Of a stretch of 64,000 nucleotides of DNA, positions 33,885-42,985 are shown piece after piece. Each line of letters starts with the position of its first letter. Position 1 is the first letter of the stretch. The notes below the pieces were generated by a model, which saw nothing but the letters and a program-made list of their open reading frames with translations, was not told the origin of the DNA and made no database searches. A program made the position numbers and the translations under genes. The DNA comes from Alphaproteobacteria bacterium (GTDB lineage Bacteria > Pseudomonadota > Alphaproteobacteria > RF32 > CAG-239), in assembly GCA_017528205.1 (NCBI GenBank), contig JAFXPE010000032.1:70430-134429 (forward strand), given 5' to 3'.

Positions 33885-35438
33885 TTACTTTTGTTTGCTT
33901 TCGTGATAAGACTTTTCGGTATTAACCTGCCAAATGGCGTCTTTATCTTTTGCGGTGCCCAAAATATGTTTAACGGCAACAAAAGAAGTGGCCATGGAAT
34001 GATCCATATTGTTATAGCGATGCTGACCGTTGCGTCCCACGCAATAAAGATTGTCAAACTTTTTCAAAAAGGCGATAAGTTTATCAATATCCTTATAGGT
34101 GTCAAAATACGCCGGATAGGCCTTTTTCACACGCTCGACGTGATAATCTACAACATTTTCTTCTTTGGAAATGACCTGCATTTTGAGCAATTCGTTAATG
34201 CCGAATTTTTGCCATTCTTCGTCACTCATATTCCAATATTTATCGCCCTCTTTGCAAAAATATTCCAAACCTATCCAAACATTTTGCTCGGGTTTTGCCA
34301 CCAAATATGGCGACCAGTTGTTAAATATTTGAATTCGTCCAAGTTTAACGCCGGTATCCTGAACATAAATCCAGCAATCCGGCACAATGTCGTTTAAGGT
34401 TTTTAACTTGGTTTTGTTTTTCAAATTCAATTCGTTCAACAACAGTCCCACCGTCACAAAATCCCGATACGGCAGACCTTCGGCAATATCGGCAATCTCC
34501 TGAGGTACGGATTTTAAGCCGGCAATCAGATCTTTGAGTGGCATTGACGAGATAACGATATCCGCTTCCAAAGTTTTTGTTTTGCCGTTGTTTTTATAAG
34601 TTACGGCGGTAATTTTATCGTCTTCAACCTCAAAGCCGACAACTTTGGCATTTTTAATAATATTTCCGCCCATTTCTTCAATTTTTTCGGCCGCGGTTTC
34701 CCATAATTGTCCCGGACCGAATTTCGGATAGCTGAATTCTTCAATTAGTGAAGTTTCAACGTGTTTCGGCTTCCACGGCATCAGTTTGGAAAAAATATCT
34801 TTGATAATGGCCACAATGGATAGGCCTTTAACTCTTTGCGAGCCCCAATCGGCGGAAATATCGCGCGGATGCCGTCCCCACAATTTTTCGGTATAGCCTT
34901 CAAAAAACATATTATAAAGTTTGCGCCCGAAGCGGTTAATATAAAAGTTTTCCAGCGAATTTTCCGGCAATTTGCGCACCACCGACCACAAATAGCTGAA
35001 GCCGGCGCGCATGGTTGTAAAAATTCCCATATTGAGAATGGTGTTGAGATTCATCTTTACCGGATAATCAAAAAATTTGTGCTTGTAATAAATTCGCGAA
35101 ACGCGCCGCCGTCTGAGCATAACTGTATCTTCGGTTTCCGGATTTGGACCTTTGGGATTGAGCTCGATATCGCGTTGCAACAAAATATCGTCAAACGAAG
35201 GTTTGCCTTGCAGCGGCATCAAGTTATTCCACCACTCGGTAACTTCCTCGTCTTTAGAAAAAAAGCGGTGGCCGCCGATATCCATTCGATTGCCGTTGTG
35301 TTGCACCGTGCGCGATATACCACCGATGGCACCGGTTTCTTCCAAAACGGTAACCTCATAATTTTTCGAATGTTTCAAAAGTTCAAAAGCTGCCGTAATT
35401 CCGGCCGGACCTGCACCGATGACGATAACTTTCTTCAT
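33885..35438 (-). CDS. FAD-dependent amine-oxidase-like / UDP-galactopyranose mutase-like oxidoreductase
   Basis: A 517-residue flavoprotein. The N-terminus has the dinucleotide-binding fingerprint '[16 protein letters not shown]' with the acidic end of strand 2 ('[10 protein letters not shown]') and '[20 protein letters not shown]', the amine-oxidase/GLF-type flavin segment. The C-terminal FAD contact is '[19 protein letters not shown]' (about 470-490). This subgroup is often annotated as NAD(P)/FAD-dependent oxidoreductase near cell-envelope sugar genes. The substrate is not evident. The ATG follows GGGGG. It has no close operon partner. Confidence 0.78.
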   Translation of the reverse strand: MKKVIVIGAGPAGITAAFELLKHSKNYEVTVLEETGAIGGISRTVQHNGNRMDIGGHRFFSKDEEVTEWWNNLMPLQGKPSFDDILLQRDIELNPKGPNPETEDTVMLRRRRVSRIYYKHKFFDYPVKMNLNTILNMGIFTTMRAGFSYLWSVVRKLPENSLENFYINRFGRKLYNMFFEGYTEKLWGRHPRDISADWGSQRVKGLSIVAIIKDIFSKLMPWKPKHVETSLIEEFSYPKFGPGQLWETAAEKIEEMGGNIIKNAKVVGFEVEDDKITAVTYKNNGKTKTLEADIVISSMPLKDLIAGLKSVPQEIADIAEGLPYRDFVTVGLLLNELNLKNKTKLKTLNDIVPDCWIYVQDTGVKLGRIQIFNNWSPYLVAKPEQNVWIGLEYFCKEGDKYWNMSDEEWQKFGINELLKMQVISKEENVVDYHVERVKKAYPAYFDTYKDIDKLIAFLKKFDNLYCVGRNGQHRYNNMDHSMATSFVAVKHILGTAKDKDAIWQVNTEKSYHESKQK

Positions 35439-35562
35439 ATCTGCCCCCTTTTTTTTGCCATCATAAAGGCTAAACGGTTAAAAAATAATCAATTTTAACA
35501 ATTTGAATATAAAACTTGCTTTTTGCAAAAAATTTACCTAAGTTTAGGCAAAGGAGAGCCAG

Positions 35563-35964
35563 ATGAAAAAGTATTTTTGTTTTCATTGTCAGGAAAATAC
35601 GGAGCCGGTCGGGTTTTGGAAAGTTCTGTTTTGCCCTAAGTGCAAGCATTTTATTACCGATAACGGCGAGGGATTCTATAGGGTATGCGATAATTGCGGA
35701 GCAAATTTGCCTGCCGATGCCCAAAAGTGCTTAAAATGCGGACATTTTATGAAGCTGGAAAACAGTATGGAGCAATATGGTTTTGGCACCTATGTTTACC
35801 GAAATTCGTGGCTCAATTGGCTGATGGCGTTTTTAGCCTTTATTTTTGCGGTTATTGTGGCACTCGGAGTGCTGTATGTTTCGATTTATGTGGTGGGTTT
35901 TGTTTTTGTTTTTGCGCTGGCGTTTGTGCTGTTTAATATGATTCGCGCTTGGTTTCATATATAA
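35563..35964 (+). CDS. Zinc-ribbon membrane protein
   Basis: A 133-residue protein with two N-terminal zinc ribbons (CFHC...CPKC about 6-28, and CDNCG...CLKCGH about 44-62), then a Trp/aromatic linker and two close membrane helices (about 85-125). Strong ribosome site AAAGGAG. Function unknown; such zinc-ribbon plus two-helix proteins are common small membrane proteins. Confidence 0.7.
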   Translation: MKKYFCFHCQENTEPVGFWKVLFCPKCKHFITDNGEGFYRVCDNCGANLPADAQKCLKCGHFMKLENSMEQYGFGTYVYRNSWLNWLMAFLAFIFAVIVALGVLYVSIYVVGFVFVFALAFVLFNMIRAWFHI

Positions 35965-35970
35965 AAAACA

Positions 35971-36006
35971 ACGCTCCCGAAAGTCGCACGGACATTTTCG
36001 GGAGCA
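35971..36006 (-). terminator. Terminator of the ACP-like operon
   Basis: Stem GCTCCCGAAA / TTTCGGGAGC with inner GTC/GAC pairing; read on the minus strand it is followed by a T-rich run. It lies 5 bases past the ACP-like stop, between convergent genes. Confidence 0.75.
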
Positions 36007-36010
36007 TCAT

Positions 36011-36253
36011 TCAGAAGTTTGATTCGTTGATACGGTCAATAAATTCTCTGACGGTATCGTTTGTACTTACCTCTTCGGGGATTTGGATTTCTTTTTTGTA
36101 CTCGATATCGGCTTTCAAATTTTCAAAATCGAGACTGTCCATTTCCAATTCATCTCCAAAGCTGGCGTTTGCCAAGTTGTCATCCGAGAGATATTCGACC
36201 AGTTCGTTACCTTGTGCAGTCAGAATATCACGCACATCTTTGATTGTAAGCAT
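36011..36253 (-). CDS. Acyl-carrier-protein-like protein
   Basis: An 80-residue acidic protein (ATG 36253 preferred to an upstream TTG). It has the carrier-protein pattern: a helix, a loop, then 'FGDELEMDSLDFENL', with Ser 40 in the D-S-L motif that would receive 4'-phosphopantetheine, and 'IQIPEEVSTNDTVREFI' matching the usual 'f.I.IPde.....TV.d.v' end. No fatty-acid or polyketide synthase gene is nearby. It follows a small helical-protein gene by 15 bases and probably shares its promoter. The ribosome site is weak. Confidence 0.68.
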   Translation of the reverse strand: MLTIKDVRDILTAQGNELVEYLSDDNLANASFGDELEMDSLDFENLKADIEYKKEIQIPEEVSTNDTVREFIDRINESNF

Positions 36254-36268
36254 ACGATACAAATTTAG

Positions 36269-36493
36269 TCAGAGTGCGAGAAGTTCTTCACGAATGGTTT
36301 CAAGATCACGCTTTTCCTCTTCGGAGGCGTTGTACTTCACCCAATTACCACGAAGATAGTTGGTAACCTGGTTCAGCACGATAGACAACTTTTCCCCTTT
36401 TTTAGGGCTGTTCTTGAGTTCGTCGAGCAAAGTGGCGAACATCCAAAGGTGAAACGCGGTGTCACCGTTGGCATTGTAATACTTCTGTTTCAT
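36269..36493 (-). CDS. Small helical protein upstream of the ACP-like gene
   Basis: About 74 residues if it starts at ATG 36493. Longer versions would begin inside the predicted promoter, so I prefer this start although its ribosome site is weak. Content: 'WMFATLLDELKNSPKKGEKL' then a charged helical end. No family recognised. First gene of a two-gene unit with the carrier protein. Confidence 0.5.
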   Translation of the reverse strand: MKQKYYNANGDTAFHLWMFATLLDELKNSPKKGEKLSIVLNQVTNYLRGNWVKYNASEEEKRDLETIREELLAL

Positions 36494-36530
36494 AAGCACA
36501 ATTGTATATAAAGTGTAATTTGTTGTCCTC

Positions 36531-36558
36531 ATTATAGACAAATTTCAACAAAAGTCAA
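36531..36558 (-). promoter_or_regulatory. Sigma-70 promoter for the ACP-like operon
   Basis: On the minus strand TTGACT (36553-36558), 16 bases, then TATAAT (36531-36536). The expected start of transcription lies upstream of ATG 36493. Confidence 0.7.
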
Positions 36559-36564
36559 ATCAAA

Positions 36565-37677
36565 TTATTTTCGCGCCGAATTTAAAACATCTATTACCGA
36601 AAAAATGCTGTGGAGCTGGCTTACCACCTCGCGCACCTTGTGATAATCCAACGCCGGAGTAAGCAAGGTAGTGGTTTCAAACATATTTTTACGCGTATGC
36701 ACCGCCAACAACAGCTTATTGTCAAAAAAACTGAAATCAATGTGTTTGCCATAAAAAAGTTTTTTAACCTCGTTAATTTTTTCCATAAAAACCGGCGTCA
36801 AAATATAGCGGGCCTCAACCTGATTATCGGTCAGCACATTCCAGTTTTTATTAAACGATATTTCTTCCAGTTTAACCTGTTGTGTAGCTTTTTTACGCTG
36901 TTTGTGAAAGCCTAGCAGGCAGATAACGGAAATAATGGCAAAAAACAAAAACATATAAATAAACAAGGCTGTTTCAAAAGCATCTTCGGCCATTACAAAT
37001 ATTTGAATGAGCGCTACGGCAGCGATAACTATCATTAATAACGCCAATACCAACTGAAAATTGTTTTTCCACAACGAGCCGAGATTCCAGCGGTGTTTTA
37101 CCACGGTTTTGCAGTCAAAAGACTTTTCAAATTCCAGCAAAATAAGCACACCTCGGAAAACGCTGTAATCATTTTTATTGCCCTTAACCAGCAAATTTTT
37201 TTCCGAAACGCAAATGCGCGTATCGTTATACATACCGGAAAAGGAATCATCGGTTTTATCTTTATCATAACGGGCAAACAGCTCGGAATTTTTAATATCT
37301 TCGTCATCTATGGTTGAAAGAACACTGTATTTAAACGTTCCCCAAAAAGAGAGAATTTTATCCATTACCAAGGATTTGGTATCGATACGATAGTCTTTAA
37401 ACGGTAAAGAGCACAAATAAAACATACCGACAATAACCAGAATAGAAAGCTTAAAAAACCACTCTGCGGTATAAGTTTGTTTGCAAATGGTGCCGTTCAT
37501 ACACAAAAAAACAACGCCCAAAACAATGGCGGCGCAAATGATAAACCGCGTCTTAAATATGCCTAAATATTTTTGTCGCGCCGGTTCAAGCTGCTCATAT
37601 TTACGGCGCAAATTGGCATCGTAAAAACTCTTGAAATTTTGTTGCAGACTTGCCAGTTCATAATTACGTTTGGGCAT
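36565..37677 (-). CDS. DUF3137-family membrane protein
   Basis: A 370-residue protein with two N-terminal membrane helices (about 47-65 and 74-92) and two more in the middle (about 212-230 and 238-258). Between them lies the DUF3137 segment: 'LFARYDKDKTDDSFSGMYND' and 'FRGVLILLEFEKSF'. Function unknown in the family. Its ATG directly abuts the stop of the dipeptidase gene, so the two are one transcription unit. Confidence 0.72.
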   Translation of the reverse strand: MPKRNYELASLQQNFKSFYDANLRRKYEQLEPARQKYLGIFKTRFIICAAIVLGVVFLCMNGTICKQTYTAEWFFKLSILVIVGMFYLCSLPFKDYRIDTKSLVMDKILSFWGTFKYSVLSTIDDEDIKNSELFARYDKDKTDDSFSGMYNDTRICVSEKNLLVKGNKNDYSVFRGVLILLEFEKSFDCKTVVKHRWNLGSLWKNNFQLVLALLMIVIAAVALIQIFVMAEDAFETALFIYMFLFFAIISVICLLGFHKQRKKATQQVKLEEISFNKNWNVLTDNQVEARYILTPVFMEKINEVKKLFYGKHIDFSFFDNKLLLAVHTRKNMFETTTLLTPALDYHKVREVVSQLHSIFSVIDVLNSARK

Positions 37678-38277
37678 TTATTTCTTCCATTCAATAAGCG
37701 GATATCCCTGCCAACCCGTCAAGTTGTAATGCCACCATTCGTGCATAATCGATTCGAAACCGTGGCTTTCCATCAGAGATTTTAAAAAATTGCGATTTTC
37801 GATAGCTTCAGCCGAGGCTTCCATATAATCGTGACGAGCCTTAATCAGATGTTTTTGAAATTCGGAAAAATCACCGCGACAAACCTGTTCTTGAAAGCGT
37901 TTTTCATAAGCGTCGATTTCCGTCGGATACAGTAGATTATTGCCGTTTTCATCGGTTAAGCAAATATCGATAGCGGTTCCGTGACAATGATTCGAGCGCT
38001 CCGGAGTGGCAGCGAAAAAGCCGTTGAATGGAATAATTTCCAAAAGCTTTTGGTGTGCCAGCGGTGGTCGATAAGCATCACAAATGCGCATTTTAAGCTT
38101 TTTCTCGGCCAAAATCGGCACAATTTTCTCCAGCGCCGCCGCCATATCTTTATGCATATAAGCATGGTTGCCGTATCCGATTTGTTCATACACAGGCTGC
38201 CCCGACATATTGTTGCTGCGCGCGTACATCATGTCGATAATAAAATGCGGGTTATTAAACAGAACTAAATTTTCCAT
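37678..38277 (-). CDS. ddpX: D-alanyl-D-alanine dipeptidase (VanX/DdpX family)
   Basis: A 199-residue zinc peptidase of family M15D. Zinc ligands are His 97 and Asp 104 in 'SNHCHGTAID' and His 183 in 'EWWHY'. Glu 180 is the catalytic base, and Arg 70 in 'DAYRP' matches the conserved transition-state Arg. It cleaves D-Ala-D-Ala, probably for cell-wall turnover rather than glycopeptide resistance, as no vanHA genes are present. It has no signal peptide, so it should be cytoplasmic. Ribosome site AAGGAG. Confidence 0.9.
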   Translation of the reverse strand: MENLVLFNNPHFIIDMMYARSNNMSGQPVYEQIGYGNHAYMHKDMAAALEKIVPILAEKKLKMRICDAYRPPLAHQKLLEIIPFNGFFAATPERSNHCHGTAIDICLTDENGNNLLYPTEIDAYEKRFQEQVCRGDFSEFQKHLIKARHDYMEASAEAIENRNFLKSLMESHGFESIMHEWWHYNLTGWQGYPLIEWKK

Positions 38278-38385
38278 AAACTACTCCTTTTCGAGCATTA
38301 TAACATAAAAAATTTTCGACTGGCAATAGCTGATATCACAAAAACGCATAATTGCGGCGCGATTGTGAATGTTTTGACTTATACC

Positions 38386-38413
38386 TTGAATGTTTGATAA
38401 ATATTTGTAATAT
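38386..38413 (+). promoter_or_regulatory. Probable sigma-70 promoter
   Basis: TTGAAT, 16 bases, TAATAT, about 30 bases before the ATG of the exported ankyrin protein gene, whose ribosome site is AAGGAG. Confidence 0.5.
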
Positions 38414-38443
38414 ATATTCAGGCGATATTTAAGGAGATTTTCT

Positions 38444-39220
38444 ATGTATAAAGTTTTAATTATGTTGCTCGGTGCGCTGTTTATGGCTCAAACTGCCGCG
38501 GCACAAACGGCAAAAACCGCTCCGGCACAAGCAATAATTAAAGATGCAAAAGTCGCATCTGACGCAAAAGCAGACGAAAACAAAGACGAAGAAGGAATTG
38601 ATTGGCGCAAAATCACGGTCAAGCAAGTCGAAGAGTTGTTAAAGGAAGAAAAAATAAAGTTGGACGAGTACGACTATAGGGGTGACACCCCACTGATGAG
38701 TGCCGCGGCCGAATGTGCCAGACCGGAAATTTTGGAAACGCTCATTAAAAACGGCAAAGATGTAAAACTTTATCCGCCGACGGATAATCCGGAAGCCGCT
38801 TTGGCAACCTCGGCTCTTTATTCTGCCGCCGGTTGCAATATGGATATTGTTAAAATGCTGGTAGAAAAAGGTGCTTCGGTTAACGTTTACGGCGATATGG
38901 GTATGAGCCTGTTGATGCACTTTTCCGCTCGCACTCATGACCCGAAAATTATCGAGTATTTAATTGAAAAAGGCGCGAATGTTCTTGATTTGGACGACAA
39001 CGGCAACCACGTTTTAATGTATGCGCTCTTAAATGAAGAAGCGGCGCACAAAGTTATTGAAGTATTGCTCAAAAACGGCGCTGATATTAATATGCTGGGC
39101 ATAACTCCGGGAGATCAAACGTTTACGGTTTTGGATTTTGCCGAGCAGCGAAATTTGGACGCAGACGCGATTAGGTATTTACTTGAAATCGGTGCCAAAC
39201 ACGCCTCGGAATTATATTGA
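38444..39220 (+). CDS. Exported ankyrin-repeat protein
   Basis: A 258-residue protein with a signal peptide (about 1-21, ending AAAQ) and a charged linker. Four to five ankyrin repeats follow from about 65 to the end: 'YRGDTPLMSAAAECARPEIL', 'ALYSAAGCNMDIVKMLVEKG', 'SLLMHFSARTHDPKIIEYLI' and 'NGNHVLMYALLNEEAAHKVI'. Probably periplasmic or secreted, a protein-binding scaffold. The first repeat resembles the ankyrin-like N-terminus of the autotransporter. Confidence 0.85.
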   Translation: MYKVLIMLLGALFMAQTAAAQTAKTAPAQAIIKDAKVASDAKADENKDEEGIDWRKITVKQVEELLKEEKIKLDEYDYRGDTPLMSAAAECARPEILETLIKNGKDVKLYPPTDNPEAALATSALYSAAGCNMDIVKMLVEKGASVNVYGDMGMSLLMHFSARTHDPKIIEYLIEKGANVLDLDDNGNHVLMYALLNEEAAHKVIEVLLKNGADINMLGITPGDQTFTVLDFAEQRNLDADAIRYLLEIGAKHASELY

Positions 39221-39296
39221 TAGATACTTTCGCTTGCTTGAAAATTGCCTTTTGAGGTTTATTTATTAAGTGTTTAATAAACCACGGGAGGCAATA

Positions 39297-39521
39297 ATGA
39301 CGGAAACGAATACAAATAGCAAAACACCGACATCGGCAAAAAATGTTTGGTCCAGCTCCGAACATTCTCTTGATAACATCAGGGAGAGAATGTTACATCA
39401 TCAACGCAAAATGCGCGAAGAAGTGGAGTTTGCCGAAACCGACTTTTATGAAGATAACATCTACGACGAGCCGGAATATTGGCAAATGTCGGCCCACACC
39501 GGAAAAAATCGCAAACATTAA
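39297..39521 (+). CDS. Small hydrophilic protein, unknown function
   Basis: A 74-residue protein; ATG 39297 is chosen for the GGGAGG site 7 bases upstream. Ser/Thr-rich N-terminus, basic helix ('NIRERMLHHQRKMREE') and acidic, aromatic end. No family recognised. Confidence 0.6.
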   Translation: MTETNTNSKTPTSAKNVWSSSEHSLDNIRERMLHHQRKMREEVEFAETDFYEDNIYDEPEYWQMSAHTGKNRKH

Positions 39522-39543
39522 AACAAAAAGATGGCTCAAAATC

Positions 39544-39666
39544 GTCATCTTGAGCCCCTTGTGGGCGTAAAGATCTCGGATTACCGTGTTGAGGCTTAAG
39601 AATATATTTTTGAGGTCGTTCTTGTATTATGAGATCTTGACGGCGACTGACGCGCCTCAAGATGAC
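39544..39666. repeat. Palindromic MITE-like element
   Basis: A 123-base segment bounded by perfect 11-base inverted ends (GTCATCTTGAG and CTCAAGATGAC), with a second inner inverted pair around AGATCTC / GAGATCT. It has no gene. It looks like a small dispersed palindromic element sitting between two genes; other copies are not seen in the window. Confidence 0.55.
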
Positions 39667-39737
39667 AGCGGATTGATATCTGTAAAGCTATCTGGCAGAG
39701 CCTTTAATTATGAAAAATGTTTTTTATTGACAAAACC

Positions 39738-39766
39738 TTGACAATAAGTAAAAAATTTGTTATATT
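39738..39766 (+). promoter_or_regulatory. Consensus sigma-70 promoter
   Basis: TTGACA, 17 bases, TATATT, about 35 bases before the ATG at 39802. Confidence 0.8.
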
Positions 39767-39801
39767 CCCCTTTAGTTGTCTTTATAAGCGGAGAATATTC
39801 A

Positions 39802-40746
39802 ATGAAAGAAAGAGTTTTACCCAGCATTGATGAAGTTTTGTTTGCCATGAGCGAAGAGCCGTTGGGCATGGGCGAAGAAGCAAAGGTTTTTAAAATTCAC
39901 ACCAACCCGAATTATACGGTTCGCGTAAGCAACGTCGCGCCGGATTTGGAAGAGTTGTCGCAAAAACTCTATGACGAAAAATTCACTCCGCAAAAAGACA
40001 TTTTTGCCGGCCGCAATTATGCTCAATCGGTGGCTTATTGGGGAACAGACAAAGACGACCCGACCAATGCTTTGGTAACCATCAATTTATATTCTCCGGG
40101 CTTTTCCATGGAAATTCATAAGCCGGGACGCAAAATGCCGTCAAGTGAAGAAGCAATGATGAAAACACTGACGCTTTCCAAGGCGGTGTTGAATATGCCG
40201 GATTCGGCCATAGATCAAATTTATGACGATTTACATTTTCTTTCTTCGCGTGAATATTCCATAGACGTGGGCAACTGCGGTTTGTTTTCTAACACCGGAA
40301 ACATCTTGTATTCGGCGGTCAGCAAAGAATTTCGCATTATCGATATTCAACCGTTTATCCGCAATCGTGTCGGTATTCCGCAAAATCATACCAAAGGCTT
40401 CAATACGCCGCTGTTTTTGGCGCGCGGACTGATTCCGGGAGCCTATGGTTATGCAGAGGAACATTCTAAATATCCGACGCTGATTGATTATCGTACGGAA
40501 ATTGTGCATAAAATTGTCAGCGGCGCACAACGCAACAAAATCAATGATGTTGGCGGATATTTGCGCGGCGATATGTCGGCGATGTCAAATTATTGGCAAA
40601 TTCAGCTGGATAAAATGCACATTCCGGAAAAATATGCTCAAGGCTTTATCAAAGACCTTTCGCAAATCGAGCAGGAGCATCGTTACAGATTGTTCCGCCA
40701 CCACGAGCCGTTGGTTCGGGTTGCCGGTCGCAGTATGTACTCTTAA
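39802..40746 (+). CDS. Unrecognised protein with kinase-like motifs
   Basis: A 314-residue soluble protein; ATG 39802 follows GCGGAG and the promoter excludes an earlier start. Features recalling a protein-kinase fold: a Gly-rich segment near the N-terminus ('GMGEEAKVFKI' then 'YTVRVSN'), and later 'DVGNCGLFSNTGNILY' with 'FRIIDIQPF', comparable to the N-then-D(F/I)x block of kinases. The classic HRD motif is not obvious. It may be an atypical or inactive kinase, or an effector-like protein; this is speculative. It is followed 20 bases later by a phosphatase-superfamily gene, probably in one operon. Confidence 0.5.
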   Translation: MKERVLPSIDEVLFAMSEEPLGMGEEAKVFKIHTNPNYTVRVSNVAPDLEELSQKLYDEKFTPQKDIFAGRNYAQSVAYWGTDKDDPTNALVTINLYSPGFSMEIHKPGRKMPSSEEAMMKTLTLSKAVLNMPDSAIDQIYDDLHFLSSREYSIDVGNCGLFSNTGNILYSAVSKEFRIIDIQPFIRNRVGIPQNHTKGFNTPLFLARGLIPGAYGYAEEHSKYPTLIDYRTEIVHKIVSGAQRNKINDVGGYLRGDMSAMSNYWQIQLDKMHIPEKYAQGFIKDLSQIEQEHRYRLFRHHEPLVRVAGRSMYS

Positions 40747-40766
40747 TACATAAAAAAGGCATAACA

Positions 40767-41561
40767 GTGCGCATCAAAATAATTTTTGCCAATGTTATTC
40801 AAGGCATGATTCATCTTGGTTATAACGACCGCAAAGAAAATATTTTTGCCGGTTTTCATCCGGAAAAATACGTGGATTTTTTTGCCGATGAAGAACCGGA
40901 TATTTTGTGTTTGGCCGAATGTTTAATGGATAAGCCAGACGGCACGAGCGAATTTGTAGAAAAAATTTCTCAGGCTTGTCAGTTGCCTTATTATAAAAAT
41001 CTCAAAGGCGAAAAGGCGTTTTTTGTTGCCGACAAATTTTACGGCCTCTCCATTTGCACCAAGTTTCCGATTACGGAATACCAAACCCTTAAATTAGCCA
41101 ATCCGCAAATTGAAACAGTGCGTCCCAACGGCGAACATTGGTTTATGCACGATAAATATATTCAAAAGGCCAATTTGCAAATCAGCGCCGATAAAAACGT
41201 TTGTTTAATCAATACCCACATGTTTCCTTTTCAGCATTTTAACAGGCATTTTTGGGATAGCGAATTTGCCGCATATCGCGAACAATGGGCCAAGATGCTG
41301 ATACCGGAGCCGAATTTATCTTTCATCACCGGCGATTTTAATACGGTTGATATTGCCATAGAGCAGGCCTTTCCGGAATTGCAAATCGGCGAAAAACTAC
41401 ATTCTTTGGTTGCTTACGACGGCAAAAAATATCAGCCGCAATATCCGTACAATACGCAAATCGAATACATTTTGGCCACGCCGGATATTAAATTGCTGGC
41501 TGCGCACGAAAAAATGCTTTATTCCGACCACCCGTTTTTAATTGCCGAAGTTGAAATTTAA
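40767..41561 (+). CDS. Endonuclease/exonuclease/phosphatase-family protein
   Basis: A 264-residue protein (GTG start, AAAGGC upstream). Superfamily motifs are in order: 'FANVIQG', Glu in 'ILCLAECL', 'CLINTHMFP', 'FITGDFNT', and the final 'YSDHPFLIAEVEI' with the catalytic SDH. It hydrolyses a phosphodiester or phosphoester; the substrate (DNA, lipid or inositol) cannot be told. It has no signal peptide. Probably co-transcribed with the kinase-like gene before it. Confidence 0.82.
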   Translation: MRIKIIFANVIQGMIHLGYNDRKENIFAGFHPEKYVDFFADEEPDILCLAECLMDKPDGTSEFVEKISQACQLPYYKNLKGEKAFFVADKFYGLSICTKFPITEYQTLKLANPQIETVRPNGEHWFMHDKYIQKANLQISADKNVCLINTHMFPFQHFNRHFWDSEFAAYREQWAKMLIPEPNLSFITGDFNTVDIAIEQAFPELQIGEKLHSLVAYDGKKYQPQYPYNTQIEYILATPDIKLLAAHEKMLYSDHPFLIAEVEI

Positions 41562-41614
41562 AAACACGTTGTTTTTTATTTGTGAACAGTGTATTTAAAA
41601 CTTTTTTTTGAAAA

Positions 41615-42985
41615 CTATAAATAGAAAATGCTTTCAATTTTGCGAATGTTGGCCGGCGCTACATAAATCAAAATCTTATCTTCTGCCTGCAAACGGATTT
41701 TAGCGGTGTCGTAAAGCAATTCTTCATCGCGGGCAATAAGCATTACCGAACTGCTTTCCGGAATGCCTAAATCAGCAACGGTACGCCCCAAATTAACGCT
41801 GTCGGCACCCAAGCGGATTTCCCAAATTTCGCCCTGTCCGCGCCCTACCGAATACGCCTCGCGAATACGGGCTTTGCGCAGATATTTTAGCATAGCCGAA
41901 ATGGTTATGACCGAGCGGTCGATAATTACATTGTTGCGAATGTTGGCGGCAAGCAGATTATAGTCTTTGGAATTAACCAAAGAAAGGGCTTGCGTGTCTT
42001 TATTGCGTGAAGCCAAAAGTGCCAACAGCATATTGTCTTTATCCTTATCCGTTACCGCTATACTCACGTCGGCGGTGTTAAATCCGGAATCGCGCAAGAT
42101 AACGTCACTCATCATTTCGCCGGTTATAATGGCGGTTGAATTTAATTTTTCGGCCAATTTTGCTGCTTTCTTGGCATCATCTTCAATAATGCGACAACTG
42201 GAAACGTTTTCATTTTTTTCGATTTGCGTCGCCAAGTAATAAGATACGGTGTTGCCGCCGAAAATAATGATTTTTTCGTACGGATTGTGGTCAACCCCAA
42301 ACAGGCGCATAACCTCCGTATTTTGCTCCGGAAAACAACTGATATAGATTAAATCATTGCGTTGCAAATGTGTGTCTTCATCTATAACAGGCACGATTCT
42401 GCGACTTCCGCGTATAATTAATACAATTCGTGCCGAAAGCTCTTTAAGCTTTGAATTGATGTGATTAAGTGAAAATTTCATAAACGGAATTTCCGTTGCC
42501 GTATGTCGAAACGCAAAAATATTAACGGTATCGTTCAAAAACGGAAAAACTGCCGTACTCCCCGGCAAATTCAGTAAATTGTCGATAAATTTTGCAATTT
42601 CTATATCCGGCGTAATCACCAAATCAATCGGCAGACTCTTTTCATTATACAACGTGTTCCACAGCGGGTTGAGAAAGTATTCGGAATCAACTCGGGCAAT
42701 TTTTTTCGGCACGTTAAACAAAGTGTATGCCACCTGACAGGCAATCATATTTATTTCATCGCTGTCGGTCACGGCAATCAGCATATCCATATTTTTCATT
42801 CCGATGCTTTCTTGCACGTCCGGATGCGAAATAGAACCCAAAACCGGCTGAACGTCGTATTCTTTGGCAATTTCATTTAAATTATCGGCATTTTCATCAA
42901 CAACAATAATGTCGTTGTTGCCCAAACTCAAATATCCGACAATGCTTTTTCCGACGCCGGTTGCGCCGCCGACTACTATTTTCAT
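41615..42985 (-). CDS. trkA: Trk potassium uptake regulatory protein TrkA
   Basis: 456 residues, the usual TrkA length, with two RCK modules. The first Rossmann fold begins 'KIVVGGATGVGKSIVGYLS' and reaches the acidic 'VVDEN'; the second begins 'IIFGGNTVSYYLA' (about 230). Each is followed by an RCK-C domain ('ELSARIVLIIRGSRRIVPVI' and 'ADLGIPESSSVMLIARDEEL'). It binds NAD(H) and gates TrkH/TrkG. It overlaps the dus gene start-to-stop by 4 bases. No trkH is in the window. Confidence 0.92.
   Translation of the reverse strand: MKIVVGGATGVGKSIVGYLSLGNNDIIVVDENADNLNEIAKEYDVQPVLGSISHPDVQESIGMKNMDMLIAVTDSDEINMIACQVAYTLFNVPKKIARVDSEYFLNPLWNTLYNEKSLPIDLVITPDIEIAKFIDNLLNLPGSTAVFPFLNDTVNIFAFRHTATEIPFMKFSLNHINSKLKELSARIVLIIRGSRRIVPVIDEDTHLQRNDLIYISCFPEQNTEVMRLFGVDHNPYEKIIIFGGNTVSYYLATQIEKNENVSSCRIIEDDAKKAAKLAEKLNSTAIITGEMMSDVILRDSGFNTADVSIAVTDKDKDNMLLALLASRNKDTQALSLVNSKDYNLLAANIRNNVIIDRSVITISAMLKYLRKARIREAYSVGRGQGEIWEIRLGADSVNLGRTVADLGIPESSSVMLIARDEELLYDTAKIRLQAEDKILIYVAPANIRKIESIFYL

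Noticed and set aside
37678..38277. Vancomycin resistance determinant
   Set aside because: Only the VanX-like dipeptidase is present; vanH, vanA and the regulators are absent, so housekeeping peptide turnover is more likely.
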